64,000 bases of DNA from Sinonovacula constricta (Eukaryota > Mollusca > Bivalvia > Cardiida > Solecurtidae). The translations under genes were made by a program, and so were the position numbers. The notes beneath the pieces are model-generated. The model saw only the letters and a list, made by a program, of their open reading frames with translations. It searched no databases and was not told where the DNA came from. The DNA is taken from NCBI GenBank assembly GCA_007844125.1, contig CM017564.1:19920115-19984114 (forward strand). The letters run 5' to 3'. Below are positions 56,401 through 64,000 of the stretch, one piece after another (the stretch's first letter is position 1; every line of letters begins with the position of its first letter).

Positions 56401-58398
56401 TAGGTTGGTGGGGGGAAGGGTTGTGGCCTGCTGTGTTGGTGTGAAGTTAAGGAGTTTTGTCCTAACAACCATAATTTCAATGAAGACTCTCTCAGTTGAA
56501 GCACATTGTGAGCTGCCTTTACAAGGTACCAATAAACCAATTATCAAACTCATTTAAAGACTAACTTATTTGAAACAAATAGAGTGCTACCTTCACAAGG
56601 TACCAATAAACCAATTATCAAACTCATTTAAAGACTAACTTATTTGAAATACATAGACTGCTACCTTTACAAGGTTCCAATAAACCAAGTGATCAAATTC
56701 ATTTTAAGACTGAATTATTTGAAGCATATATAGTGCTGCCTTCACAAGGTACCAACAAACTAAATTACCAGGTATATCCATCCAATTATTATTTATTTAT
56801 CTGATCGATCCAGTGACCAAGCAAGTCATCACTGGATGGACAAAGTGTTGACTATGCTGTCCTTAAGGCAGCAGGAGCATAAAATATGTGACAGCTCAAG
56901 AATGACGCCTCACAAAAAGACACAAATTGACGCCAATCCTTTCCTGACCTTGTTTTGTCTGTTTCCTGAAACAAACTCTTTGTTTTGGCTTTGGTATATC
57001 ATTAACCCACCTGGTCCTCTTGGAACAGTTCATTCTTATTGCCCAAGTCAGCATGCTGGTACCCCTCCTGTGGACCTGTTGCTACGGCAATGCTATATGG
57101 TGCTTTGGCTGGTTCCTGGCTCAGGCCAAATTTTTCCCAGTTAGGCTGGTGGCTCTTCTTACTGGTACCCTTAGTCTGGGAAATAGAATTGGTATAAAAT
57201 ATTTGGTTTGATAATAATGACAATGATATGATGATTACACCACTACTACTTCCATAAAATAAAAAGGGATGGGATGGGATTTGACGGCATTTTTGCCGAA
57301 ACAGTGAATCAACATTTCTTTCATTAAAGCACAGGGACACTTACGAGGTGCCCAGGGACTGAACCCGGCTGATCAATTATACTGACAATGACGAGTCAGA
57401 CGTTATGCTGTCCCCTAAACCCCGAGCGTTAGGAGAGAAGCCACTACTACCAACATTAAAGTCTCTGGTTTGAACCCACGACCTCACGATCCGCAAGCCA
57501 CCCTACCACTTAAGCTATGGCGGTTGGTCATAAAAATAATAACTTCTATTATAATATGACTATAGAAATAAAAAGCAAATGATTGTCAGACAGTTCGATG
57601 TTAAGATGCTTAAATAATAATTACAGTAAAAATAATAATAATATATAATAATGATAATAATTAGATAATAGGTCAGCTGGCAGACCTTCCCACATTAAGT
57701 CCATCGCCCCGAACAGAACTCGAACCCACGGTGTGGGAGGCTACCAATAGTAGAAGACCAGGCTTTGCTGAACATCAGCAAAGAAACAAAGCACTAGAGA
57801 CAAATGGTGTGGCGCTATAACAAAATGTCCAACCCATAGGAGGGGAGAGTGGACGCTCAAAGATAGATGATTATAATAATAATAATAACAATAACAATAA
57901 GAATAAGAAATGACTCATGCTTCAATATATACCATATATGACAGTTGTATGTATGGTTTCTTGGCACAATTCTTGAAAATCACAGAAAATGCTGCTTGAT
58001 ATAAACTCATTTAAAAAACAGCACAAACAATCCTTAAAATATACTGTTTCTTATTAATCAAAGCACTGAAGTGTACTTATTCACAAGCTGAGTTTCATTA
58101 AAAAAAAACTGTAAAAGAAATATGAACTTTTATTTTTTTATTCCATTGTAAGTGCATAACTTATTCTTACAAATCTATTAAACTAATAACATAGAAAACA
58201 TCTTTTTTAAACTTTGGACAAGTTTTTAAAAGTTCTGTTTTTAAATTCCAATTTACCTGAGACATAAGTCCTGTTTGCTCTGTGTCTGACATGGTTATGG
58301 CCCTTTTCTAGCTCTGTATTCACCACAAGGGTACTCTCTTAGGTGGGTAGGTAGAGTTATCTGTCCTTTTCCAGGGGAGTCAACTCTAAAGTCATTTT
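44299..58398 (-). CDS. SLC12A8: SLC12A8 (cation-chloride cotransporter 9) orthologue, 14 coding exons
   Basis: Predicted multipass membrane transporter of the SLC12 (APC-type) family. Coding join on the minus strand: 58292-58257, 57175-57011, 56247-56107, 55423-55232, 54497-54380, 53618-53505, 52853-52652, 51962-51875, 50927-50781, 50140-49642, 48703-48615, 47454-47337, 45605-45557, 44467-44299. All junctions are GT-AG and all phases agree, giving 2127 nt and 708 residues; human SLC12A8 has 714. Recalled human landmarks align in order: [13 protein letters not shown] (residues about 87-99), LSGIGV.ER, SGGVY, GESFF, MAG.NM.GDLREP, GLYISS.SSCMG.LYG.PRILQ, LAPIVT and a C-terminal EE.I.APS...DFA.R.RYH block. 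Most of the long loop in exon 10 (residues about 450-567) is poorly conserved. Mammalian SLC12A8 has been proposed to carry nicotinamide mononucleotide, which is disputed; substrate here is unknown. Spliced product is inferred, not observed. Confidence 0.95.
44765..44835 (+). mobile_element. SINE family B fragment in SLC12A8 intron 13
   Basis: GGTCTTCCAGCGGACCTGTG and GTACCTGTGGTTCTACCCAG only. Confidence 0.45.
44990..45355. repeat. 51-bp minisatellite x7 in SLC12A8 intron 13
   Basis: About seven copies of a 51-bp unit that includes AACAACTATCAAAGGGCCAT and CACTCAGTTAAATTCAAGCC. No splice consensus is visible in the unit. Confidence 0.9.
45557..45605 (-). CDS. SLC12A8: SLC12A8 coding exon 13 (49-nt small exon)
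   Basis: 49 nt, phase 1 to 2, residues 637-652. Encodes [16 protein letters not shown], aligned with human SNFSFFRWMRSLLLPSCRSL. Acceptor TATTGCAG, donor GTAAGG. Short, but phase matches both neighbours. Confidence 0.85.
46355..46700 (+). mobile_element. Repeat family C copy inside SLC12A8 intron 12
   Basis: TTTCTGATAAAAATAGATAA, GGCAGAGTGGATTG, TAGCTAATTGTGCAGC, ATAGGGCATTAATAAACATG and TTTTTCAGGTAATGACAATT follow the family order. It lies just beyond the 50-bp donor array. Confidence 0.55.
46781..47380 (-). repeat. 50-bp minisatellite x12 containing the exon 12 5' splice site
   Basis: Twelve near-identical 50-bp units; each carries ACTTACCAGG (plus strand) at 46781 + 50n. On the minus strand this is CCTG|GTAAGT, the true exon 12 donor being the copy at 47331-47340. 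Each unit also repeats the end of the exon (TACATCTACATAGG, then GCAAACCCGGGATATTTTCC). The eleven extra copies are intronic. Confidence 0.97.
47337..47454 (-). CDS. SLC12A8: SLC12A8 coding exon 12
   Basis: 118 nt, phase 0 to 1, residues 598-636. Contains [20 protein letters not shown] then [15 protein letters not shown], matching human LIMFVIQWVYTLVNMGVAA and YFYIGRASPG. The last 44 bases of the exon plus its GTAAGT donor form the first of 12 tandem 50-bp copies that run on into the intron. Confidence 0.95.
47583..47806 (-). mobile_element. SINE family B copy, full length, in SLC12A8 intron 11
   Basis: Inverted: CTGCACTGACACAATTATGG, GTCTGGGTAGAACCACGGGT, AGGACTCAAACCCACATGG, then CTAACAACTCGGCCACGGGC. 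The tRNA-like head is at the right end. Confidence 0.85.
47842..47925 (-). pseudogene. Decayed partial duplicate of SLC12A8 exon 11
   Basis: The minus strand translates as [20 protein letters not shown] then LYG, against [20 protein letters not shown] then LCG in exon 11. The copy starts at the ATGGAG point, so the exon's acceptor and first codons are missing, and its donor has decayed to GTAGAT. It lies in intron 11, on the far side of the GACA array from the real exon. Confidence 0.8.
48100..48605. repeat. GACA/GGCA tetranucleotide array in SLC12A8 intron 11
   Basis: About 500 bp of GACAGACAGGCAGGCA-type repeats with interspersed GATA and GATGGGCA. It begins within about 10 bases of the exon 11 donor. 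Long ORFs seen in both strands (Cys/Leu/Ser/Val-rich or Asp/Arg/Gln/Thr-rich) are products of the repeat, not genes. Confidence 0.95.
48615..48703 (-). CDS. SLC12A8: SLC12A8 coding exon 11
   Basis: 89 nt, phase 1 to 0, residues 568-597. Encodes [20 protein letters not shown] then CNRWLSLCG, matching human SFYTHMCNPWVSLLG. Acceptor TTTTTCCTACAG, donor GTAAGT. The intron that follows opens into a GACA-type array, and a diverged copy of this exon lies at 47842-47925. Confidence 0.92.
49642..50140 (-). CDS. SLC12A8: SLC12A8 coding exon 10 (last core helices plus long loop)
   Basis: 499 nt, phase 0 to 1, residues 402-567. Starts [20 protein letters not shown] (human GKGPNKTPVAAICL) and continues with [15 protein letters not shown] and [12 protein letters not shown]. 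About 110 hydrophilic, Ser/Thr/Lys-rich residues follow, corresponding to the large variable loop of SLC12A8 before the last two helices. Donor GTAAGT. Confidence 0.95.
50505..50690 (-). mobile_element. Diverged SINE family B copy in SLC12A8 intron 9
   Basis: CCGACCAGGACTCAAACTCA and CATGGTTAAGAAC are recognisable; the rest is heavily mutated. Confidence 0.55.
50781..50927 (-). CDS. SLC12A8: SLC12A8 coding exon 9
   Basis: 147 nt, phase 0 to 0, residues 353-401. [19 protein letters not shown] and [12 protein letters not shown] match the human sequence closely. Donor GTGAGT. Confidence 0.95.
51225..51690. repeat. 36-bp minisatellite in SLC12A8 intron 8
   Basis: About 12 copies of ATAACTTTAATATAGCCTGA plus ATACACATTGACAGGC; the last units (51540-51690) are more diverged. 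The 12-codon period gives repetitive ORFs that I do not regard as genes. Confidence 0.92.
51875..51962 (-). CDS. SLC12A8: SLC12A8 coding exon 8
   Basis: 88 nt, phase 2 to 0, residues 323-352. [17 protein letters not shown] aligns with the human helix ending LLGAICTR. The exon has no ATG of its own and is found only by splice-phase matching and homology. Acceptor TTTCCAG, donor GTATGC. Confidence 0.92.
52160..52470 (-). mobile_element. SINE family A copy in SLC12A8 intron 7
   Basis: Reverse orientation, the same as SLC12A8 transcription. Target-site duplication CAGTTAACTTT / CAGTTAGCTTT at 52149-52159 and 52471-52481. Box B is seen inverted as GGATCGAACCC. Confidence 0.88.
52652..52853 (-). 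CDS. SLC12A8: SLC12A8 coding exon 7
   Basis: 202 nt, phase 1 to 2, residues 256-322. Contains [10 protein letters not shown], the [10 protein letters not shown] helix start and [15 protein letters not shown], the most conserved SLC12A8 motif, then [12 protein letters not shown]. Acceptor TTTCTTTCAG, donor GTTAGT (a weaker but valid consensus). Confidence 0.95.
53100..53345. repeat. Low-complexity and CTGT tetranucleotide tract in SLC12A8 intron 6 to 7 region
   Basis: A short TCC/TCA-rich stretch at 53100-53160, then unique sequence, then a CTGT/CTGC/CCGT tract at 53248-53345. It lies between exon 7 (52853) and exon 6 (53505). Confidence 0.85.
53505..53618 (-). CDS. SLC12A8: SLC12A8 coding exon 6
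   Basis: 114 nt, phase 1 to 1, residues 218-255. [14 protein letters not shown], then a Leu/Phe-rich helix, then [13 protein letters not shown]; this follows the human exon nearly residue for residue. Acceptor ATATTTCAG, donor GTATGT. Confidence 0.95.
53780..54379 (-). repeat. 37-bp minisatellite containing the exon 5 5' splice site
   Basis: Sixteen intronic units of about 37 bp directly abut exon 5. On the minus strand each reads GTGAGTAAYAWAATAGGAGG, then GGTTAACTGGTTGCTAG. Including the true exon 5 donor there are 17 copies of a TAG|GTGAGTAA-like junction; only the most distal unit (about 53783) has lost it, reading GTGAATAA. Confidence 0.96.
54380..54497 (-). CDS. SLC12A8: SLC12A8 coding exon 5
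   Basis: 118 nt, starts phase 0 and ends phase 1, residues 179-217. Contains [12 protein letters not shown] (human has TGFAESI at this place) and the helix [12 protein letters not shown]. Its donor, TTAG|GTGAGTAAC, is also the first unit of a 37-bp tandem array that fills the start of the intron (see the repeat at 53780-54379). Confidence 0.92.
54570..54755 (-). mobile_element. Diverged SINE family B copy in SLC12A8 intron 4
   Basis: GGCGGAAGAAGACTTCAGAC, ATGTCCAGGTAGAACC and GATCAGCTAGATGACC in the family order. Confidence 0.65.
55232..55423 (-). CDS. SLC12A8: SLC12A8 coding exon 4 (TM2 and start of TM3)
   Basis: 192 nt, phase 0 to 0, residues 115-178. A strongly hydrophobic helix ([20 protein letters not shown]) is followed by [15 protein letters not shown] and the [12 protein letters not shown] start of the next helix. 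Matches the human LSGIGV.ER...SGGVY region. Donor is GTGTGT. Confidence 0.95.
55535..55725 (-). mobile_element. SINE family B copy in SLC12A8 intron 3
   Basis: TCGACACAATTATGGTCATA, TATTGGTGGAGGAAGACTCA, GCACCGCAGGTTAGCTGGAG and GGGACTCCAACCCATGAGGG. Confidence 0.75.
56107..56247 (-). CDS. SLC12A8: SLC12A8 coding exon 3 (first membrane segment)
   Basis: 141 nt, phase 0 to 0, residues 68-114. Contains [15 protein letters not shown] followed by [17 protein letters not shown], the family signature and first transmembrane helix. Acceptor CTATTGCAG, donor GTGAGT. Confidence 0.95.
56515..56765. repeat. Three imperfect tandem units of about 74 bp in SLC12A8 intron 2
   Basis: The string CAAGGTACCAATAAACCAAT and the following AAACTCATTTAAAGACTAAC recur at about 56523, 56597 and 56670, with a fourth partial copy at about 56745. 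Confidence 0.8.
57011..57175 (-). CDS. SLC12A8: SLC12A8 coding exon 2
   Basis: 165 nt, phase 0 to 0, residues 13-67. It encodes the hydrophilic cytoplasmic N-terminus, rich in K, S, Q and E, and ends NELFQEDQ. The 3' splice site is TTTCCCAG and the donor is GTGGGT. Sequence similarity to vertebrate SLC12A8 is weak here, as expected for this tail; the exon is supported by open frame, splice sites and phase match on both sides. Confidence 0.8.
57660..57745 (-). mobile_element. SINE family B fragment in SLC12A8 intron 1
   Basis: GGTCAGCTGGCAGACCTTCC and GAACTCGAACCCACGGTGTG. A second tRNA-like fragment (GAACCCACGACCTCACGATC) lies at 57470-57530. Confidence 0.55.
58257..58398 (-). CDS. SLC12A8: SLC12A8 first coding exon with 5' leader
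   Basis: The ATG is at 58292-58290 and starts [12 protein letters not shown], then the exon ends in phase 0 at 58257 before a GTAAAT donor. The leader begins at 58398 right after a good 3' splice site (a pyrimidine-rich tract ending in TTGCAG), so at least one noncoding exon should lie further upstream (higher coordinates). A 12-codon upstream ORF (58395-58357) sits in the leader out of frame with the main ATG. Confidence 0.75.
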
Positions 58399-58780
58399 CT
58401 GCAATGGAAGAAACTCAACTTGTATTTGGATATTAAAAAAAATAAGCATTGTAATATTGTAGTAAATAGTCTCAATTGTCTCTGATTGAGAAAGTTCCAG
58501 GCATAAAGGGGTAAAAAAAAGTAAAATAAAGGATCGAGTTTTGGAATACTGCCCCTGATAGCTGGGACCTCTGGACAATGGTGTTTCATCTTTGGTTGAG
58601 GATAAATATATATATAATCTAATGACATTTAACAATACTGTGATAACAGTTAATGTTAAAAAAAAGTATTGATCTAAAATATGTTCTTAGTTCAATATTG
58701 AAACTGTTATGCATTCATGTCCTTTTATTTTCCATATTTTACATACAATTTTAACAAAATCTGTCCATCCATCCATCCAT

Positions 58781-59510
58781 TCATGCTCCCAAACTACCCA
58801 ATACCTTCCCTCTAAACCACCAACTCATTCACCCAATACCCAACCACCCAATACCTTCCCTCTAAACCACCAACTCATTCACCCAATACCCAACCACCCA
58901 ATACCTTCCCTCTAAACCACCAACTCATTCACCCAATACCCAACCACCCAATACCTTCCCTCTAAACCACCAACTCATTCACCCAATACCCAACCACCCA
59001 ATACCTTCCCTCTAAACCACCAACTCATTCACCCAATACCCAACCACCCAATACCTTCCCTCTAAACCACCAACTCATTCACCCAATACCCAACCACCCA
59101 ATACCTTCCCTCTAAACCACCAACTCATTCACCCAATACCCAACCATCCAATACCTTCCCTCTAAACCACCAACTCATTCACCCAATACCCAACCACCCA
59201 ATACCTTCCCTCTAAACCACCAACTCATTCACCCAATACCCAACCACCCAATACCTTCCCTCTAAACCACCAACTCATTCACCCAATACCCAACCACCCA
59301 ATACCTTCCCTCTAAACCACCAACTCATTCACCCAATACCCAACCACCCAATACCTTCCCTCTAAACCACCAACTCATTCACCCAATTACTAACCACCCA
59401 ATACCTTCCCTCTAAACCACCAACTCATTCACCCAATACCCAACCACCCAATACCTTCCCTCTAAACCACCAACTCATTCACCCAATACCCAACTACCCA
59501 ATACCCATCC
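58781..59510. repeat. 50-bp minisatellite upstream of SLC12A8 coding exon 1
   Basis: About 14 nearly identical units including CCAATACCTTCCCTCTAAAC and CACCAACTCATTCACCCAAT. They begin about 380 bp upstream of the implied leader exon, so they lie either in the first intron or in the promoter region. Very low divergence suggests recent expansion. Confidence 0.95.
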
Positions 59511-59714
59511 ACCTGTCTACCCACCAATCTATCCTAGCCCATTTATTTATCCCATCTATCTTTCTATCTATCCTATTTTTCTTATTCATCTACCCATCCA
59601 ATATGTCCTATCCTTATCTATCCATCAATTAATCCATTCAGCCAACCAAAATAAGCCAGAATAACAAAAATAATCTGAATGGTGATGTTCATGGCAAACT
59701 GATGCATCATTAGC

Positions 59715-60335
59715 AGTTACATCTACATATAACATTTGTATGGTTACATCAACAGTTTCTATGGTAACATTAATCACTTTTATGGTTACATATACTATTT
59801 CTATGGTTGCATACACCATTTTTTATGTGTACATATACCATTTCTATGTGTACATATATCATTTCCATGCTTACATATACCATTTCTATGTGTACATATA
59901 CCATTTCCATGCTTACATATACCATTTCTATGATAACATATACCATTTTCTATGTGTACACATAGCATTTCTATAGCTACAGATACCATTTCTATGTTTA
60001 CATATACCATTTCTAAAGTTACATATACCATGGTTACATTTACAATTTTCTATGTGTACACAGAGCATTTCTAGGGTTGCATATACCATTTCTATGGTTA
60101 CATATACCATTTTTATGGTACATATACCATTTAAATGGATACATGTACCATTTGTATGGCTACATATACCATTTCTATGGTAACATATACCAATTGTATA
60201 GCTACATATATCATTTGTATGGCTACATATACCATTTGTATGGATACATATACCATTTGTATAGCTACATATACTATTTGTATGGCTACAGATACTATTT
60301 GTATGGTTACAGATACTTTTTGTATGGAACTTAAA
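59715..60335. repeat. Degenerate 22-bp tandem array
   Basis: About 27 imperfect units like ACATATACCATTTGTATGGC followed by TA, with more diverged units at the left. Tyr/Met/Ile-rich ORFs on both strands here are repeat products. Confidence 0.9.
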
Positions 60336-60702
60336 CTAAGCCTATGATGAATATGAGTGAACCCACTTAACCAGTTCAGAATCATCACACTGATACAGCC
60401 AGTGCAAATAGTGCAGAGATGACAAAACCAATCTGACTGTGCAGCACCTCTCTGGGGCAGACAGAAGACATTCACATCCATCATTGCTGTTTTCATGGTA
60501 ACTGCTAACAGTGCTTAGCTCAGCTTTATCAGCATGCAATGTTACATTCCTATGACTGCACACACTTACTGGTAGGAGTACATTAACATATAAAACATTC
60601 ATCAATAACAAATGTCTGAGTCCTCCAGCTGTTGTCAACCAACCAGGGCCAGTCACCTGGTTCAAACAGTGTGGGAGATAGAACTGTGCCAGGATCAACA
60701 TC

Positions 60703-60873
60703 CAGGGTTGTCACTAGAAATATTTTGAGCAGGCTCAATTAACTTTTGAGTGTCGAAGGCGAGAAGCGCTGCTAGGGCTGTCCAGGGGCATGCTCTTGAC
60801 CGATTTTCATTTTTTTTTTGTAAATTCGAGGCGGCCCGATTTTCATTGCAGCCACCTCCTAATGACAACCCTG
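60703..60873. mobile_element. 171-bp hAT-like MITE
   Basis: CAGGGTTGTCA at the left and TGACAACCCTG reading into the right end are inverted repeats (the right side reads AATGACAACCCTG). AACATC flanks both sides (60697-60702 and 60874-60879; AACATCC if one terminal base is shared). Confidence 0.7.
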
Positions 60874-60879
60874 AACATC

Positions 60880-63370
60880 CCTATAAGATAACACTGATCT
60901 AAGGTTATAAAATTCTGTGGTTGAAACTGAGTTCATTTTCAAGCATCTGATTGGTTGGACTTTGAGCTATAGTCAAATAATGACCAATCAGATGCCTGAA
61001 TTCGGTCTAACACTGAGGTCAATGTTTTATATCCTTGAACCCTGATTATAGTTTGACAACAGTTATTTCTCTCTGAAGTAGTTTTTTAAAGAGTTTTACA
61101 TAGTTCTGTCTTCAAGTATAACCAGCATATTTCTCAACTAAACAACCTCAACTATACAGACATATTTTATTTATTATCGATATTCTATTCTATTTGAAAT
61201 TCTTCTTTCTATTTTACAACTTGCATATGTATTTCATGCCTACACATCGTAGTGTATTTGTAAAATACAATGTTATCTTCATTTTTTTTAAAATACATAA
61301 CAGCACCCAATTATGATCATTATAGCGATGTCCAGTTGTATTGATGGATGAAGACCCTAGATAAATGTCTGGGTAGAACCAACGGCGCACCACAGGACCG
61401 CTGGAAGTCTTTCCACATTAAGTCCTTCCTGCCAAATGGGAATCAAACCTACCTGGTTGAAGATAATTATGTTTATACCATAGATCAGGTGTCTGTGGCA
61501 TGCTCCTCCGTGACAAAAAATATGCCCTTGAAAAGCTGTAGATGCATTTCAAAGGGTACTGAACACTATAAATATGTCTAAAATAAAGTTCAAAATTATA
61601 AAAAAATGGTGCATATTCTTTAATACCAGTATTCTTTTAATAAATTATGCCTAAAAGGGAAGAACTCTACAAAGAAGACATTCTCAAACCCAGTTTAATT
61701 ACCTTGGGACTCACAGTGAAATGACAAGGTTTTCATTCACTGGTATTTCTCACTATTTCACCCAAAAGGATGAAATAAATTATTTCTCTTTCATGTAAAT
61801 ATTCTGTATGCTATACAATTTTCAACTGTTTTTTGTTGTTGTAAATTACTTAGAAGAACAATTAGCCATTACCCAAGTGTGAAATATTGAGAAGATAGTT
61901 CAATACAGCATCAAGAACTAACTAGTCACATATCAACATCCTGATCAGATCTCTACCACACTGCCACAGGACTAGATAATAATTACACATAATTGTTGTA
62001 CTATTATGTCAGCCCACCAGATCTATGACACATAACTGTATACATGTCTTCATGCCTCCAGAGATACCATTTTGCTGTAGGTATGTGTTCTGATATAGCA
62101 TGGCAACATTGAACTAGCATGCATTAGTTTCCGACAATGTAATCGCAAACATTGGCAATAGTTTGGTCGTACATAAACCCACACATGGATGATAATAATT
62201 AAACCTTCTTTTTTATAAGTTTAAAAAAAACTTGTTAAGCTGGTCATTTTCCTAAAAATCGGTAGGGGGCCAACGTATGTTTAATTATTTTTTAATTTAA
62301 TTTTTTATTATTAGAAAAAAATAAATATAAAGGTTTAAAAGAAGTAATAACCATAGATTTAGCTGTCAATATCTTGCATTTAAATTTGTTAATATGCTAA
62401 TATAATGCTTTCAAAGGAATATTTCTTAAATTAACAATCTTTAAATATTATTTATATTTGTTATTATATTGCACATGTTTTTAAGAATTCAGAGTATGAA
62501 AAAGTCTGAAATGTTAATGCAGCGAGGACAGATTAACAAATCTTCCGTTCTTTTAGCCTAACTGTTCATAGTTAAACCACACATGTCACAATTATATCAT
62601 ACATAATTATTTTAACAAAGGATGTCAACCAGTTCAAAGGATTCATTTGTCAATTTCATAGCCATCATTGGGTCATATTTCCACTGGGATAATGTATCCA
62701 TTTTTTCTCTTAAATTTTCAAAGAAAAAAAAAAATAAGATTCAAGAATCATAATCTGAATTTCAACATGTGATTTTTGTGACAAAATCTATACAGCCTGT
62801 TACTTTAGATATTTTATACATTGAAAATGTAAAGAAAATATCAACTATTTATTTCTTTTATACTAAGATGCTTTTAAAACAAAAACCAAATCAGTGTCAT
62901 GTTTATGTAAAAATTTCAATGCCCTGTGTTTAGGACGTATTCTCACGTGACAGAAAAATCATTTACATGTAGATTATTATTATTTACCAATCCCTACAGG
63001 TAACTGTTAACATATGTTGCCATGAATATACATCCATGTAGTTGTTTTCAATGGTGTAGGCTGAATAGAACAGATGATTACAGTACAGGTCTTATGTATA
63101 AGAATAGACACAACATGATGTCATTTAATGGCTTACAAAGGTTTTTCTTTTACAGTAACATTCCATCATTCCTACGTACCAGTCATTGTTGGATCTATTC
63201 CCTAACATGATATATTTTAACATATCTGACCATCAATATACACATTTTATACAGAAATGTATGAATGGCATAGAAAGTATTAAACAGCACACATGACAAA
63301 TAATTATGTATACTGTACCTAACAAAATCATCAAATATATTTAAAAAAAGTTATTAACACTTTTATGACT
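60880..63370. other. Region upstream of SLC12A8
   Basis: Contains a short inverted repeat around two CCAAT boxes (CATCTGATTGGTT at 60945 and ACCAATCAGATG at 60980) and a SINE B fragment at 61300. The noncoding first exon of SLC12A8 may be here or beyond the window; I could not locate it. Confidence 0.45.
61300..61465 (-). mobile_element. SINE family B copy, partial
   Basis: CCAATTATGATCATTATAGC, GTCTGGGTAGAACCAACGGC and GGGAATCAAACCTACCTGG in family order. Confidence 0.65.
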
Positions 63371-63373
63371 GTC

Positions 63374-63684
63374 TGTTTATTGGGTTTATCGTCCCACTAA
63401 CATCATTTCAGTTATCTGGAGACGGTGTCCACTTGAAGCAGATATAGTGCTGCCTTCACTGTGTATAGCATGCCGTGAACACCTGGCATGATACCACACC
63501 CAGTCACATTATCCTGACACCGGGCCAACCAGTCGTGGAACTACCCTTATATTACCTGAGCGTTAGTAAGGGAGATACACCACTACCATTGTTAACGACT
63601 TAACGGTACGTCACGCTCCGAGATCCAACCCAGTGCCTCCAGTACCTGGAGCTGAAGTTCTTCCAACTGCACTTCAAGGTCCAA
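63374..63684 (-). mobile_element. SINE family A copy, diverged
   Basis: The tail TGTTTATTGGGTTTATCGTC and central part are well kept; the head at 63600-63684 is more mutated. No clear target-site duplication. Confidence 0.8.
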
Positions 63685-63839
63685 TACTTAATAACTGATA
63701 AGCTGCTTCAAATACAAAATAATAAAAACAAATGTTTATTAACACAAGTGTTATGTACACTGATAAACAAGCAAGACAACAAAAACTCATTGCAAGACAT
63801 CTCAGCTGTAAAGAACATCTATATGTTCACCCTACATTG

Positions 63840-64000
63840 CAGCATCCAATTATTGACAGGATAGCGATGTCCACCTATTTCAGTAGGAAGACCCCAGACA
63901 AAATACTGGGTAGAACCTTGGTGCACGGAAAGAAGGTCTTCACATAGCCTGTCAGTTTGACCCAAACTAGACTCAAACCCACGAAGTGAAAAGCTAAGCA
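63840..64000 (-). mobile_element. SINE family B copy cut by the window end
   Basis: GGATAGCGATGTCCACCTAT, GAAGACCCCAGACAAAATAC, TAGACTCAAACCCACGAAGT; continues past the last base. Confidence 0.65.

Noticed and set aside
60131..60701. Minus-strand ORFs of about 120 codons near 60.3-60.7 kb
   Set aside because: One is largely from the 22-bp array; the other shows no recognisable domain, and the two overlap in different frames.

Overview
The window is eukaryotic nuclear DNA, AT-rich and very repeat-rich, with GT-AG introns. It carries two tRNA-derived SINE families, several MITE-like DNA elements, and an unusually large number of micro- and minisatellites. The style of the SINEs and the presence of an SLC12A8 orthologue suggest a lophotrochozoan, most likely a bivalve or other mollusc. 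That placement is inference; no species can be named from the sequence alone.

Right part (about 44.3-58.4 kb, minus strand): one complete gene resolved exon by exon. It encodes a solute carrier family 12 member 8 (SLC12A8, cation-chloride cotransporter 9) orthologue. Fourteen coding exons join in phase with consensus splice sites and give a 708-residue protein, against 714 in human. A 3' splice site upstream of the ATG implies a further noncoding 5' exon that I could not place. Two introns begin with minisatellites whose repeat unit contains the 5' splice site of the preceding exon: a 50-bp unit x12 at exon 12 and a 37-bp unit x17 at exon 5. A third intron contains a decayed partial copy of exon 11. 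These donor-site arrays are the most unusual structure in the window.

Left and middle part (0-39 kb): three intronless paralogous genes of 228-230 codons (12.34-13.03 kb minus, 22.62-23.31 kb minus, 34.03-34.72 kb plus). They form an unrecognised basic protein family. The copies share upstream DNA for about 0.8-1.5 kb and short 3' flanks, and they sit among diverged segmental duplications (blocks called A, B and C here). Codon-level conservation in all three copies argues that they are real genes. I do not recognise a family and assign no function.

Between the genes lie: a two-part 36-bp minisatellite (4.8-7.45 kb) apparently grown from the 3' end of a SINE, with long but probably meaningless ORFs in several frames; a roughly 300-bp CA/CG array; an ATATT pentanucleotide array; a 60-bp array (41.6-42.6 kb); a 50-bp array upstream of SLC12A8; MITE-like elements with target-site duplications (2.99, 10.0, 29.5 and 60.7 kb); and one SINE inserted inside another repeat with an 18-bp target-site duplication. 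The rest is AT-rich intergenic DNA in which I see no genes. No rRNA, functional tRNA, CRISPR array or prokaryotic operon is visible.
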